Part shown: positions 11,747-24,345 of the stretch, one piece after another
How positions within the stretch are numbered: position 1 is the stretch's first letter
How the letters are laid out: every line of letters begins with the position of its first letter
Origin: Alligator mississippiensis
Taxonomy: Eukaryota > Chordata > Crocodylia > Alligatoridae
Direction of reading: 5' to 3'
Assembly: GCF_030867095.1 (NCBI RefSeq)
Contig: NC_081830.1
Location: 37,431,832 to 37,495,831, forward strand
DNA: 64,000 nt
The notes under the pieces: model-generated
Databases searched by the model: none
Told to the model about the DNA's origin: nothing
The model's input: only the letters and a program-made list of their open reading frames with translations
Position numbers and translations under genes: made by a program

Positions 11747-14689
11747 CTTTCTTCTTGTTTGTATGGTTGTTTCCACACAGCAAAAGGAAAAAGATATCTT
11801 TAAACATATCTTTAAAAAATAACCAAATGTGGTTTTTCAAATCATAAACTGTAACAAGGGGCTCACATGGGTAACAGCTGGAATTTCTAATTTTTAAAGA
11901 GACCAGACTTCAAGATGACAATAACCTTTTAAAATTAAGATTGGCATATCTCCTTATAATTCAAATTAAAGCTCCAATACATTTGCATTGCTGCTATTCA
12001 AACCCTGACAGGCAACTAAAACTGTCAAAAATGTCATTTTCAAACCACTCCTTGGGAAAGCAGCTATGAGGTGTCATTCTTTAGTGCCTAGTATACTAAA
12101 TTATTCATAGTCCCTCTTCTGCAAATAAAACTATTAGCAATAGCAGACACAAGTTACTTTGTAAGGGGAAGATTCAACAATGGAGACTGGGGAAGGATTT
12201 AGAGAAGGCATCTTCCAGTAGATGTACAGACATCTGCATAATAGCTGAAATCAATAACTGCAGCCTCTGCTGCAGCAAAAGCCAAAAGGCTGCACAAGAA
12301 ATGATAGGACAGAAAACTCATCTCTCAGGAACTAGCTCTTCAATATTTATCAAGTGACTAGTCAGAAGCTAACATGAAAAATTAAGCCTCTCACAGAACC
12401 TTGAATAAACACTTGTCATCTGAGCAGTTGGTAATAAGGAAACTAGACTGCCCTTGAGCCCTGCAGTGAAGATGCATCTGATTAAGTATTTCAGATCCCA
12501 AAGACTATCAAGGCAACTAATAGAAAGTTAAGAAGTAAACTATTTGTGTCTACTAAAGTTTGTCTGCAGTTCTTTACCACCCTCTGCATCCCATCTTGAT
12601 TCATGTCAGACTTGGGTTCTTTCTGGTACACTCTGAAGTCTTCACAACCAAAGACCTTTGAGCTGGCTTCACCCAGGCTAACAAGAACTATTCCCAAGGT
12701 CCATGATTAGTTAGTTACAGTCACAGGTGGGAAGGGGGTCACCAGGACCTCTAAACTTTAGCCCACACAGTACATGTAGGATGCAAATTTGAGTTTCCTC
12801 AAAGAGTACTTCCAACTCCAGCCAGGAAATGGGCCTCAGCTCACCTTGGCTCTGGTTCAGGTAACACTGTCATCTGTTATTAGGAGGCAACTCACCTTTA
12901 CCATAAGCCTTCAATGAGTCCAGTGGGGGTATCAAAGATGTAGCCCTCAGAGCCATGTCATCTGGCCAGAGGGGATCCTGGAGGGGCCAGAAATCCAGGG
13001 GTGGGACCTGCAGCTGAATTCTAGCATACAGAGCTCTTCTGGGGATGTATTTTGACAGCAGGACAAGGGATTACCATGTTAACCCCCACAGCTACCTTAC
13101 ACCACTTACCTTACCAGTAGAGGTGGGTCTGGATGCAGCCTGGGTCTGGGCACTGGGTGAGTTTGGCATTCCTGCTATAAGTGATTTTAAGGAACAGAGA
13201 TCCAGTGACCCCCCAATAAAAGGTAATGGAGCAGTCCTAGACAGACCCTCCAAGCATCCCCTTTACCAGCACTGCTTCTAAGCTTGCAAGAATCAAGCTC
13301 AAACCAAATGCTGACTTATATCAAGCAACAATCAAGCAGTTACTGCTATACATATTTTAGCAGAGGCTTCTGCTAATTAATGGCACTGAAAACTACAACA
13401 CCTTAAACTCAAACCCTAGATATAAGCTGAAAGGAGAAGTGCAAAGACTCATGGATGGGTCATAGAAAGCAGTCTTACCTTTTGGGCATCCTTCTTGCAA
13501 GCACCATTCTCTTCACTTTCTCACTGAATGCAATTTATTTCTACCACATCCTTGTGGTTCCCTTAGAGAGAGACCTCCCTGCTTTGTCCTGTAACTCTGT
13601 CTGACTTTATAGTTAAAACAGGACAGGCTGGAAGGACATTACGTTGAACAGATGTTACCAAAAGGGACAGCAAGAAAAGAACTTGCTTCCCACAAGCCCA
13701 AAGCTTTGCACTCAGAAGTGGGCGAACACAGGCCACAACTACCCCTGAAAAGATCACAAGACCCTTCTCAGCACACACAATTTCCTACCCCAAAAGCAAC
13801 ACTGCATGAGCAGCAACACTGAGTCTCTGAGGAAGGGGGGAAATGCACTGTCTCCAGCTACACCACCCCCTCCTTTAGGTGGCTTACAGGACAGAAGAGC
13901 TGTCCCCAAAAAATTAGTGGAGTGAAACCAAGACCCTGCCCTAGCCAGAGTTCAAGAGCCTACCTTACACAGAAAATCTGGATTTCTAAAATCTTGTCAT
14001 CTCCCCTCCTCAAATTGGTAAAGTCATAAGTGGCCACTTGTTCCCTTCTAGTTGCTAGTTTTCCCTTCCCTCCGTTTCTCCGCACGCCACCCATCCATTT
14101 AAAGGCCACCCTCACAACTCCAGATCCTGCTGCTGAGGGCTCCTGCAGCTGGGCTACAGAGGGAGTTACTTGGGTGCTAAGCTACTCCTCCCTAAGGATA
14201 GAGCTCCTTCAATTAGGGTCTATTGCCACATATACCTATCCCTATGCTACCTTACTGGCTCAGTATCTTCTTAGTTTGGATGCTCCTTCCCTTCTTGTTC
14301 TACAAATCTTTTTTCCTCACAGCAAAGCACTCCTGAAGCAGGGAAGAAAGGGGCCTTTATGGCCACAGAACCACCCCCGGTAGCTATGGTCAGAAGCAGA
14401 TCATATGATGCTAAGTTTCACCTCCAGTGCTATTAAAGGAGCATGTGCAAGTCCCTGCCCTGGGCTGGCCACCCAAAACTGTGCCCGGGGTTTCCACACT
14501 GAAGCACCAGGTGAATTGCTCTCCCCATAAGCCTCAATCTGAGTGCACAGCCAGAGCCGGGCACAGGGAGGTCCACGACAGCTGCCTTACTGGAAACCCA
14601 CCCGTATGTACTCATAAAGACTGGGGGTGGAGGGAAACAGGCCAGGCATGAAGCTGGGAGTAGGTTTGCAATAGGCGCCTTTGCCAACG
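11747..14689. other. FARP2 intron 1, no exon seen
   Basis: No exon was recognised. Around 12920 the phrase GGGGGTATCAAAGATGTAGC resembles a hAT-type left end. The remainder looks unique. Confidence 0.6.
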
Positions 14690-15420
14690 TCTGGAGCAGC
14701 GGGGAGACGCTGACACCTAGCAGCGAGGGCAAGGGCAGCCGGCCTGGAGGAGCGCGCGCCCCGAGCGGCGCTCCGGACACTGGCGAGGCTCCGAGCCGAG
14801 CGGCCCCGGCCTCAGCCGGGACAAGCAGCCCGGAGCCGGAGCGGCCGCGAGCGCCAGCGCCGCCATCTCCTGCCTTCGGGCCGGGGCTCGGACGCGGCCC
14901 CCAGAGCGCCCGCCCCGCTGCAGCAAGGCCACGAGGTGCGGGCGCGCGGGGGCCACCAGCGCCGCGGGTCTCGCTGCTCCCGCCCCGCCCACGCGGCCCC
15001 AGCGCCTCACCCTCCGCCGCCGCTCCGCTCCTCCGCGCCGTGCCGTGCCGTGCCGCGCCGCGCCGCGCGCCTCTCAGGCGGCCATGGCGAGCCCAGTCGC
15101 AGCGGACCCGGCGCGGATTGACCCCCGCCACCCCCGCCGCAGGGACGGGGCGGGGCCACCGCTGCGCCGCAACCGCAGTGTCCGCCGCCGCCCGCTGATT
15201 GGCCCCTGGTCCCACCTCCCCAAGTGGGCGGGGCTTCCCACCTGTAGGGGGGACAGCGAGGGCGGGCGGCTGGAGACTGGGCCTCGGCACTTGGGGTCGC
15301 GGGTTCGAGCCCCAGCAAAGTCGTCCTTGCCCAGCTACGGCGGGTGCGGCACCCATTGGTCCGGGGCGGGGCGGCCGGCAAAGGGCCTGCGCTGAGACCC
15401 TCCAGGGCCTTCTTTGCTGG
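14690..15420 (-). promoter_or_regulatory. FARP2: CpG island, probable FARP2 promoter
   Basis: This is the only stretch in the window that is both very GC-rich and full of undepleted CpG without being an obvious repeat. It has GC boxes (GGGGCGGGG type) near 15145, 15225 and 15363. CCAAT boxes oriented for minus-strand transcription lie at 15198-15202 and 15355-15359. No TATA box stands out, as is usual for such promoters. Bidirectional activity is possible. Confidence 0.75.
15011..15150 (-). other. FARP2: Candidate FARP2 untranslated exon 1
   Basis: On the minus strand a GC-rich stretch ends at a good donor, GGAGG followed by GTGAGG (GT at 15010-15009), inside the CpG island. It would supply the 5' UTR exon that joins the acceptor at 9275. 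The upstream limit is a guess, because the transcription start cannot be seen. It contains a GCCGT/GCCGC simple-repeat run at about 15039-15068. Confidence 0.45.
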
Positions 15421-15617
15421 CAAGGGGGAGGGGAGCAGTGGGGACAACGTTGGTTATCCCTAGTCCCCTCTCCACTCCCCACCTGGCCCAGAAGAGCTAG
15501 GGGCTGACCCAGCCCAGACCAATTCCTGTGTAGCTTCAGGAGTCTCCCTGCTTGCAGGAGGCATCCATCCAAAATGTCATATTTTACTTTGGCCAGTCCA
15601 AAGTGTGGCTTTTTTCT

Positions 15618-15899
15618 AGAGGTGCCAACTGGGAGGTTGCAGGAACGCCAGCGCTCCCACTGCTTGTGTGCATTAGTTACCGATTATGGTGAGTCAACTT
15701 TAGGTCAGGAAGGCAAATGCACATTACTCTTACATTTTAAAAACCCACTGGACTTCTGTAGAAATCAGATTCAACATTAGTATTTATTTTAATGAATGCC
15801 CTGCCATTCATCTCCCAGGTGACTCCCGACAATCTCCTGAAGATTTATATCCAATTCCTGGAGACTCCAGGACAATCCTGGCGGGCTGGCAACCCTGTT
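15618..15899. mobile_element. Possible short DNA transposon
   Basis: TAGAGGTGCCAACTGGGAGG at the left and the inverse of GCCAGC...GGCAACCCTG at the right look like diverged termini of one element. It abuts the CpG island region. Ends are uncertain. Confidence 0.35.
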
Positions 15900-16574
15900 T
15901 TCTACATGACCATTCTGTTCTGTAGCATGTGGCCCTCACTGAGTGGAATACAAACAATTTATTAAGAGCTAAAAATTATCACATTTATCAGAAAAAAGTT
16001 CTCACACTGCCAACATCATAGACAAATGGAAATGTGTTTTCATCCTTCAACTAATGGCATCATAGGTCATAGGCTGAAAACATTAAATCTTTGCATCATT
16101 GCACTCACCTTCACCTCTTAGAACTGCAGTATTTCAAGTGAATTCCACTTCAGAAGGGTGACTCCCAGCTCCCCCAGTATAATCCTGTGGTTTAACAGAT
16201 TGCCACTCCAAGCTAGTCCATGGGCGTGAGGGATGACGGGCAACTTGAGTGGCCTGAAGATGGGAACTTGGTTTCATGCACAGTTTTTTCCTTCAAATGC
16301 AAACACTTGTTGGATCTTCCTGAATTACTGTGTAATTTGGACACTTTCACAATCATCTGTCCCATCTTGCATCAGTCCCAAATTTACCACACACACAACA
16401 CACACACTAATTAGATCAGGGAAAACTGAAGTTGAGCCATTTTTTGGGGTGCACTGAGGGCGAGTGAGGTTTTACAAGTTCACTCTAAAAGCTTAGGAGT
16501 AAGCAAGTCAGGAAAATAACCACTGCCACAGCTGTGGGCTTGTGGAACCCAAAAGATATAAGACAGGGTAGGTA

Positions 16575-16705
16575 TGCACCTTATAGGCTAACCAAATACG
16601 TAAGGGATTCAGAAAGCATACGCTTTAATTAATTTGAGTTCACTTTCTCAGCATCTGATGAAGTTGTGCTCTCTATGCATCTTAGTCTCTAAGGTGAATA
16701 TCTCC
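16575..16705. repeat. Sauropsid short dispersed repeat, copy 1
   Basis: The order GCACCTTATAGGCTAAC, CATACGCTTT, CTGATGAAGTTGTGCT matches, from memory, a short repeat common in turtles and crocodilians. The 24150-24345 copy has the same orientation. Confidence 0.45.
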
Positions 16706-19700
16706 TCTGCCTTCTGCCTGACTTCATAATCACACAGCTAACTACCTCCCTCTGTGAAAAGACATATACAACCCTCTACTCCCAATCCTATAACCCAAGC
16801 CCTGTGGGTAGACGTTCATGTACCCCTCTGACCTTTCTGCCCATCTAAATAACATCATTCAGAATCTGAATGACATTATTTGGGTAGGCAGAGGAGTTAG
16901 GTCCCAGAAATCAGAGTGAAGAATCAGAGGGGGAGAGGGGGTAGGGGACACACACAAATATTTCACACACTTTGAAGTAGCAATCACAGAAGGATGTGTG
17001 TGCCATGTTTTCATTGCTACTTCAATGAGGAAGATATTCTTGTTAATGAGAAGGGATCTGGAACATCTATTCCATCATGGAAAACTACTTCCTTTTCCCA
17101 GGTGATATCCCTTTAAAAATGTTTCTAATCTCTTCCAAATGCAATATAAGCAATGTGTATTTTTCCAGGGTGGGGGCTTGTAGCTTTTTAAAAAGTGTTT
17201 ATGCTATACCCTTTCCAGCCAATGTCAAAAAGGTGGCTGGGTCCTGGAAGGGGTGTAGCCAGGTGTGGGGTGGGGAGGAAACAACAGATCACATAGAAAT
17301 GCAATTAAAGAAAATATGCAAGAGATGGCTTTACTTATTAGAAATGCAAGATCCTATTTGTAGATACAACATGGACCTAAAGGGATATTATTTAAATACC
17401 CAGTATCTTAAATTCAAACACTACAAAAATATTCTCTCAAATACCTGCATAGCTCTGAACAAGAACATCCACAAAGTTTGGGCATGTTGTTAATGTTCTA
17501 ATTTATGCTGGTGTCTGTTCATTTTTTTTATATAAATCATACTAATTGGACCCTTTGTGCTTCATTAAATTCTACAAAGATGCAAATCTAAAGTCAGTGG
17601 GGCTTTACATAAACAGACTTTTGCAGTCACACTGCTTTCAGACCTCAGCTGACAGAGTACTCTATGCTGGGTCAAAGTCTTAATGCTATCAGGTGTGCAG
17701 CAAAAAAAGTGTCATAACCTAGGAATGTTCTGTAACATCATTTTTCGATATGACTGGCCTGATCTCACCAGAATCTTGCCTTGAACAGGAAGCAAATCCA
17801 ACAGAAATGAGAAAAAAACAAGCACGGAAGGTTCAAAGACGCAGAACATGGTGATGATAATTTCACACTGTATCAGGAAAATCCACTACAGTTTACAGTT
17901 AAACAGAAATGGAAAACCTTCCTGTGTAAGATTAGATTTGTTTAATATAAGCATGTACCATATAAAATAGACAGGATGGCTCCCCTGGCCTGGAGAAGCC
18001 TCAGGTGACCTCACCCTCATTAGCCCAGCAAAAGGAAAGCCCCACATGCCATTTGGCAATTCCAGACCAGAAAACCATGCAACACTCCTAACTTCCTGAA
18101 AAGCTGAAATGAGAGATTATCCCCAGTCTATCATTAGTGTTTTCTTAACAATCTGGACTTGAACTGAGAAATCTCATTCCTGCTGACAACAATTTGGGAA
18201 GATGCATGCAGTTATTTAAATAATTCCTTTACTATGTGATTAGTACTGTTTGGATTATTTTGACCAAAAGGTGTTTCAAAATTCAAACTATGGACTTTTC
18301 AGTAATATCCTGTTTTGTTTGCCTTTGGCATTAACACTTCCGTTCAAGGATGAACACAAGACTAATCACTTATATGCTTGTGTTGCAAATGCTGCAGCAA
18401 CATCTTAATTTACATCAACTGTTTCCATAAAAAAAATGTATAAGAGCTATATTTAAACTTTAGTAGCTGGACAAATTTGACCTGATCTGATCCTTTTTTA
18501 AAAGGAACACACTGCAACAATTAGAGAGGAAACGATGATTACAGAAAGAACAAATTCTTTAGAAGTATCCAACACCCCACTGTTTATGCTCAGCTATATA
18601 ATTGCCCTTAGTTTAACTGTTCGCCCAAACCAACGCAATTTACTGGTCTCAAACAACACTGTAATGAGAAGGCACTAAAAGTTCTCCATATTATTGTGTA
18701 TGCATCTGGTATACTAGTTTCTAAATCGAGATCATTCTTAGCCATTCTACTCACCACAGAAGCAGAAATTTTAGATGTCCTGAAAATGTACTTTAGGTTT
18801 ATAATGGCATTTGATGTTTATCTGGACACAGAAGAATTAATTTTAAATCACATCATGTCATCTCAGCCTGAACCTCATTTAAGTAGAGGTTACTTACCTG
18901 CATCCAAAATTGAAGATGGACTTGCCATACTTGCACTTAAGGGAAGCATGAGTTCAGATGACTGGACCTTTGAACAGAAGAGGTTATTATAGCTTTCAAA
19001 GCCCACTCTCCCCACAATTTCCCTCTGCTTTTCCAAATGTTCCCAAGACAAGTCTATAAGTGGAGCATAGCACCTCTGCTACCCAGGTTCTTTCCACTAG
19101 CAGTCCATATCTAGCAAGTAATCTCCTTTTTTCTTCTTGAACATGCTCTGCATAGTTTGCTAATGGGATAGTCTGGGAAGCAGTGTCCCATGAACTCACC
19201 ATGCTATCTGAAGAGAGATTAAAATACTACCCCTAAGCAACAGAGTATCTGATTACAAATTAAATGTAGAAAACTGTAGTTCTTGAAGTTGTACATAGTT
19301 TCACACAGCAGCCTAACAGATCTCAGTAAATGGCACACATCTAGCATTCTGAAGCGAGCATCCTAACCCCAATGGGATGATATCCCTCCAACTACACACT
19401 ATCTTACCCATCTATGTAATGACTGTGAGGAAACAGCATTTGCAGTTTGTCTGCATGTACAACTGGGAGACTGAAAACTTGTGAAATTATTTAGTCCTAG
19501 TAAGGAAACAAACTATGACGCTGATAAATTGCTCCCTTGCACAGTTCAATTAACTCCTCTCCTTGCTTGCTGGTTATACAGTGCTGTCAGGTTGCCTGAA
19601 AATTTGCACTGCCTTGGACCAGATGCAAGACATGGAGAATTTGAGATGGATTAATTCAACTAAAGATGTTTGTAGGCAATTGCTTTTCTTGAGCAAATCT

Positions 19701-20252
19701 AGTGATCTCTAAATCTGATGAGATGCATTTCCCACTAGGTGCTGGGAGTAGATGAGGCTTTTAAAGATGGAGTTATGGAACTGAATTAGAAACCTTTCAG
19801 AGCATTTGTCCACCCCATTAAACAAAAACAATTTATTTCAGGATGATTGCACTTGTGAATGTGCTGTCTTGGCTTGGTCTGTAGTTCAGTACCAACAGCT
19901 TCTGTAAACTTTTGATTCTAAGACAAGGATAAGGCATGATGCACACAGCTGAAACCAAGACAAAAATACTACTCTGGAAGTAGGAGTATTTTAACTGAAT
20001 ATCTTTTTGGTAGATTGAAACTTCAGAAGTATTTTTTTCTGGCAGAAATGCTCTGGCTCATATGAAACAAGAATGACTCTTACAAAGGGAATTTTCAGTA
20101 GGAAACAGAAAGATCTTCCTTATTTGTCAAGAGTCCTCATCTTTGTTAAGAGGAAACACATGTTGTCCATCCTCAACAACAACACCTTGAAATAAAACTT
20201 CAGTGAGCTGATAATCCAAATAAAGATAAATTAAATACCTGCCATCTTAAAT
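16706..20252. other. Intergenic, nothing recognised
   Basis: AT-rich sequence between FARP2 and SEPTIN2 with no recognised gene or repeat. The 98-codon reading at 18696-18992 has no family resemblance. Confidence 0.6.
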
Positions 20253-21354
20253 TCTAATATTATAAAAGCCCAAGTGTGTGTGTCTGTCTGTCTGTAATGC
20301 TTTATTTGCGCTGATTGGCTGACAATCCCAATCAGAGTGCGAACAAGCATTTGAACAGGAGCTGGAAGCTGGCGGGGACACAGGGGACAGAGGCAGGGGG
20401 TGGGGACAATGGGGCAGACGGAAAAGGGGGGGGTGAAGCCAGGAGTGAGCCCTGTGCCCTGCAGGTGGCAACAATGGAGTGGGGCAGGAGAGGCAAGGCC
20501 ATTGGAGCTGGTCTCCCCTCTCCCCCCTTGCAGGTAACATCAGCGGTGGCATGGGTGGGGGGTGGCAAGCGGGGTTGGGACACTGGGGGGGAAGCGAGGC
20601 TACCGGCTCTGGCCTTGGCTTGCCCCTCCCCCCTTCTGTCGGGCCCTACGTAGAACGATACAGCGGCAGTGTGGGGAGGAGTGTGCCTGACGTGGGTTGG
20701 GGGAATAGCAGCTGTGCCACAGCAGCAACAGTGGCAGCAGTGGAGGGAGGAGAGGAGCGGGCCTGGGCCCCACATGGTGGGGAGGAGGACCAGGCCCAAA
20801 CTGGAGGAGAAGATGACCTGCCACAGCGGGGGGGCCCAACAGTGAGCCTGGGTTGACCCAGCAGCAGCGGGGGAATGGGAGGAGCAGGCTCAGAGCCAAC
20901 TGGGCGGGGGGAGGAGTGGGCTCAGGTCTTAGTGGGGGAGAAGGCTCACTTCTCTCCTCCCCCATGCCGCTTCGGGCCAGGCCCGTTGTTCCCCTGCACT
21001 GCTGCGGCAGGCCGGCTTTTCGCCAGCTCAGGCTTGGGCCTCCTCCCCTACACCCCCTCCCCCTCCATGTCAGCTCTGAGCCTGCTCCTCCCATTCCCCT
21101 GCCACCGCTAGGTCAGCCCGGGCCCACTGCTCCCCCTGCTGTAGCAGGATGGCTCCTCCCCACCCTCGGGCCTGGTCCTCCCCTGCATTGGGCCTGGGCC
21201 CACTCCTCCCCTCCCCCTGCAGCTGGGAGGGGGGAGTGGGCCCGGACCCCAAGCAGCAGGAGGTAAAGGGGGGTGGGGGGACACAACACAGGGCTCTGTC
21301 CCTGCACAATCCCCTCTCCCCACCCCCGGTCATTCCTGATGGGGAATTAGCTAG
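20253..21354 (+). mobile_element. Helitron-like non-autonomous element (candidate)
   Basis: The left end TCTAATATTATAAAAGCC, followed by a (TGTC)n run, resembles Helitron 5' ends. The right end CTAG is followed by T, as in Helitron 3' ends, with a weak CCCC...GGGG hairpin before it. The host base before the 5' TC is T, not the expected A. The 1-kb core is GC-rich and made of inverted minisatellite-like phrases (GGGCCTGGGCCC and its neighbours). Confidence 0.45.
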
Positions 21355-23591
21355 TAAGATATAAAGCACTTACCTGCAGTATGAAAGCCTTCAGGGAAGT
21401 GGAGATGTTATACTGAAAGACTAGAAGCCTAAAAAGAGTAGGTACCTTATATGGAAAAAAAGGTCTTGACTAACTATGAAATGTATATAACTAAGAAAAT
21501 CTCAGTCAGATCTTGGAAAGATCTAATCTTAATGCAATCTTGGGTTGGACTAAAAACATTATCAGTGAACCTACAGGACTCGTAGTTTAACATCTGTCAA
21601 ATTAGGAAGTTTTTAGTGTAGCCCAGAGGTGTTTTGGAGTCAAAGGGGAAATGTCTGGGAAAGGAATTAGACATCTTTCAACATCTGTTAATCAGGTGGA
21701 AAGATGGAAGAAGGGCAACTCACAGCACATTTTTTTTCCTTATTCCTAAACAATGAACCTGGGAAATAATCCAACTATGGATCTCTGCAATGCACTTGAG
21801 ACACACTAGAACTTGAATGTACCAATAAGGCAACCAATAGTTCAGGAACTTTCTTTGGAGCCATTGTGATCACTTGAATTGAAGGATTCTTAAATAGGAA
21901 TTTACCTTAATCCGAGATCCTACCCCTTTTGATTTAGGATCCATTATTCTCAATGCCTGTTCAGACCAGTTGTGCCAATACAAATTTAACCCTACTGAAG
22001 TCTGTTTTGTTCCATACTAACTTTTTCAGAACCAAAACAGGAAGATACAATTATTATTTTTTCCTGTGGCTTGGCTCTGATCTCAGACGCCTACACTAGA
22101 AAAGTGCATAAGTGCTTTAAAGTCAGATGTGGAAGTTTGGGAATAAACTGTGCTGCAATTCTGGAACCATATCCTGGGTGCAACACTATCAATGCTAAGG
22201 TCTTAGCTGTAGGCCCCAAAAGCGTTAGGAGCTACATCAGGTCCAAGAGGCTCTACAGATAAAGATTCTTGAAGCACTAGGGCTTTCAGACTTTTGTGAC
22301 ACCATTTACAAGTCCCAATGGTAACTGGACTGCATATAAAGCATCTGAAGGAAAAAAGAGGTCCTTAGCAACACAGGTCAAAGCATCTACTATGAATAGC
22401 CAAAGGCTGGAAGATCACTGGACAACAGCCATAAATTTTGAAGTCAGGTCTCTTTACCTTCAGATCATCCACTGTTCAAACTAAGATTTCTCCCTATAAA
22501 TTCTATTGAGGATAAATTTTCCCTTAACAACCAACTTATCTTAAGGCTTTCACCAATTATAAAAAAGCAAAGTACATTAAATCTCAAGTGAAGTATTCCA
22601 ATATTCTAGGTAAAGGATGAAGCTGTAAAGAGATTTATATAATCTGCTTCTATGGTTGGAAGGAACTGGGTGGCAAAGGGCACCTTTTATAGCCTTGTCA
22701 CTGATACTTTAATTAAAGAGGGGAACATTAATGCTTTGACAGGCAGTGCCCAGAGAAGGTGCCACAACCTGAGCTAAGAAACACATCAAAAGTTTCCAGT
22801 TATTCTGGGAGAAGCTGGTCCCACAGCTTCCAAGGTTGGGGGTGATGTGTACTCTTATACAAGCTAATATAGACAGAGGACAATTGTATGTCTGAATTTT
22901 GTAGTTTAGATGAGATCTAAAATTATGGCATCCAGAGCAGCTTCAATTAGGCAACTGGATCATCATAAATCAAGCTGTGCTTTGGTATTGAGATGCTATT
23001 TATTTACACCCTACCTTAGATATTAGAGAAGGCTGCCTTTGCTAGTGTGTGAACAAACAGGAAAACAAAATGGGCTTTCTTCAACCATCATGTTAAACAG
23101 AAACGAAGGTTCTTTTCACTCAGGCAACAAAAGCTGCACCTCCAATTAATGTTGTTTGCAGAAAACTTTTATCTATAGTGTTAACAAAGTAAAGCCACCA
23201 GCTGAGTCACTGCTGACTTGCTCCTTCCTACAGTTAACTGAAAGCAGCCAGGTTATCAGGTGGTTCAGTTTCCATGGAAACCCTGCTGGCATGAAGATCG
23301 GACTATGCCAGATCCAACGTAGGTTTGGGCTCCACTTTATTGCCTTTGAGCTTAAATATAAAGATTGATTTTGAATGCTACAATCTTTACAAATGCCCAG
23401 ATTTTGGGGGGGGGGAGGAGATGGAATCCATACATTGATCAAAAATACCAGACAGCGAACGGCTCATAGATTTGGAAGTTGATATTTGATGCCATATGAA
23501 AAAAGAAGAAGGGCTTAAATGTGGCATCTTGGCTTGATCTTGCCAACTAGGCTCCACACTTGAGTGGTAGAAAATAGGTGCACCTTATAGG
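21355..23591. other. Intergenic, nothing recognised
   Basis: AT-rich sequence with no recognisable gene or mobile element on either strand. Confidence 0.6.
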
Positions 23592-24150
23592 GCCCCTCAA
23601 CATTCAGGTCAAGGCGTGATAGTATCTGAAGCACGATCCACACAATTGCACCTGCTACCATGTCACACATGCATGGCAGGAGGTGAGATTCTGGGATCCA
23701 ACATCAGACCCTATCGTGCCTTACTGCTGGTACAGGGGGAGCCCAGGATTGCCATGCTGGACTCTCCCTGCACCAGCAAAAAAAGCTCCCGCAGCGGTGA
23801 ATCCCATAGCTGGCAGGACTTGCAGTTGTGGTACCACTCCACGGCCACTAGTATCGAGTCCCACAATTGCAGATTTGCTGTTCTGGCTGCACATAGTGCA
23901 CCCTTGCGGCTAGGAGTTTGCTCAGCTGATGGGGCTCCCAGTGGCAGGTGCAGACCCTTCTACACTTGCAATTTAAAGCTGGAGAGCAACCAGCTATAAA
24001 GTTAGTACATATTTTCAAGTTCTAGCTTTATAGCTGGTTGAACCTTTTAATGGTGTGATAGTCACTTTGCATGTATAGCTAGTCTCAGTTCACTGGGCAA
24101 TTAACCAGTTAATTGTGCAATACTGTCATGTGTAGAGGGGGCCTTAGACT
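23592..24150. mobile_element. MITE-like candidate with internal palindromes
   Basis: The outer phrases TATAGGGCCCCTC and the inverse of GAGGGGGCCTTA are roughly inverted. Inside are a perfect 15-bp inverted repeat (23987-24001 and 24026-24040) and CAATTAACCAGTTAATTG. No clear target-site duplication was seen, so the ends are approximate. Confidence 0.4.
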
Positions 24151-24345
24151 TACATGTGCACCTTATAGACTAATGTACATACATGGGCACGTACGTCACA
24201 AGCTTTCAAGAACTGGAGGTCACTTTGTCAGATGCTGTCCATTTCAGGCTCATAGAAGCTTGTGCTGTAGACTAACCAAAGTAGAGATGTATATACAAGG
24301 TACAGATCTACACTGCCTTCTACTTGACTTCAAACTAACATGGCT
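24150..24345. repeat. Sauropsid short dispersed repeat, copy 2
   Basis: GCACCTTATAGACTAATG, then CACAAGCTTTCAAGAACTGG and CACTTTGTCAGATGC, parallel the 16575 copy but are better preserved at the left. I do not know its formal family name. Confidence 0.45.

Larger units (their letters stand above)
1..15150 (-). other. FARP2: FARP2 gene, 5' portion (partial at left edge)
   Basis: FARP2 is a FERM, RhoGEF and PH-domain protein that activates Rho-family GTPases downstream of plexin and integrin signalling. Only its 5' end is here: a probable untranslated exon in the CpG island near 15 kb, a 5.7-kb first intron, and the first coding exon at 9045-9275. I found no further exon between 9044 and 1, so intron 2 would exceed 9 kb and the FERM, DH and PH exons lie off the left edge. 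Position downstream of SEPTIN2 on the same strand supports FARP2 over its paralogue FARP1. Confidence 0.85.

Noticed and set aside
15253-15330. tRNA-like B box (GGGTTCGAGCCCC) near 15299
   Set aside because: The T stem pairs at only three of five positions and no A box or acceptor stem fits upstream; likely chance in CpG-rich DNA.
14433-15572. 379-codon minus-strand ORF across the CpG island
   Set aside because: It is rich in Ala, Gly, Pro and Arg from CpG composition, has no domain I recognise, overlaps ORFs in other frames and coincides with a promoter-like region.
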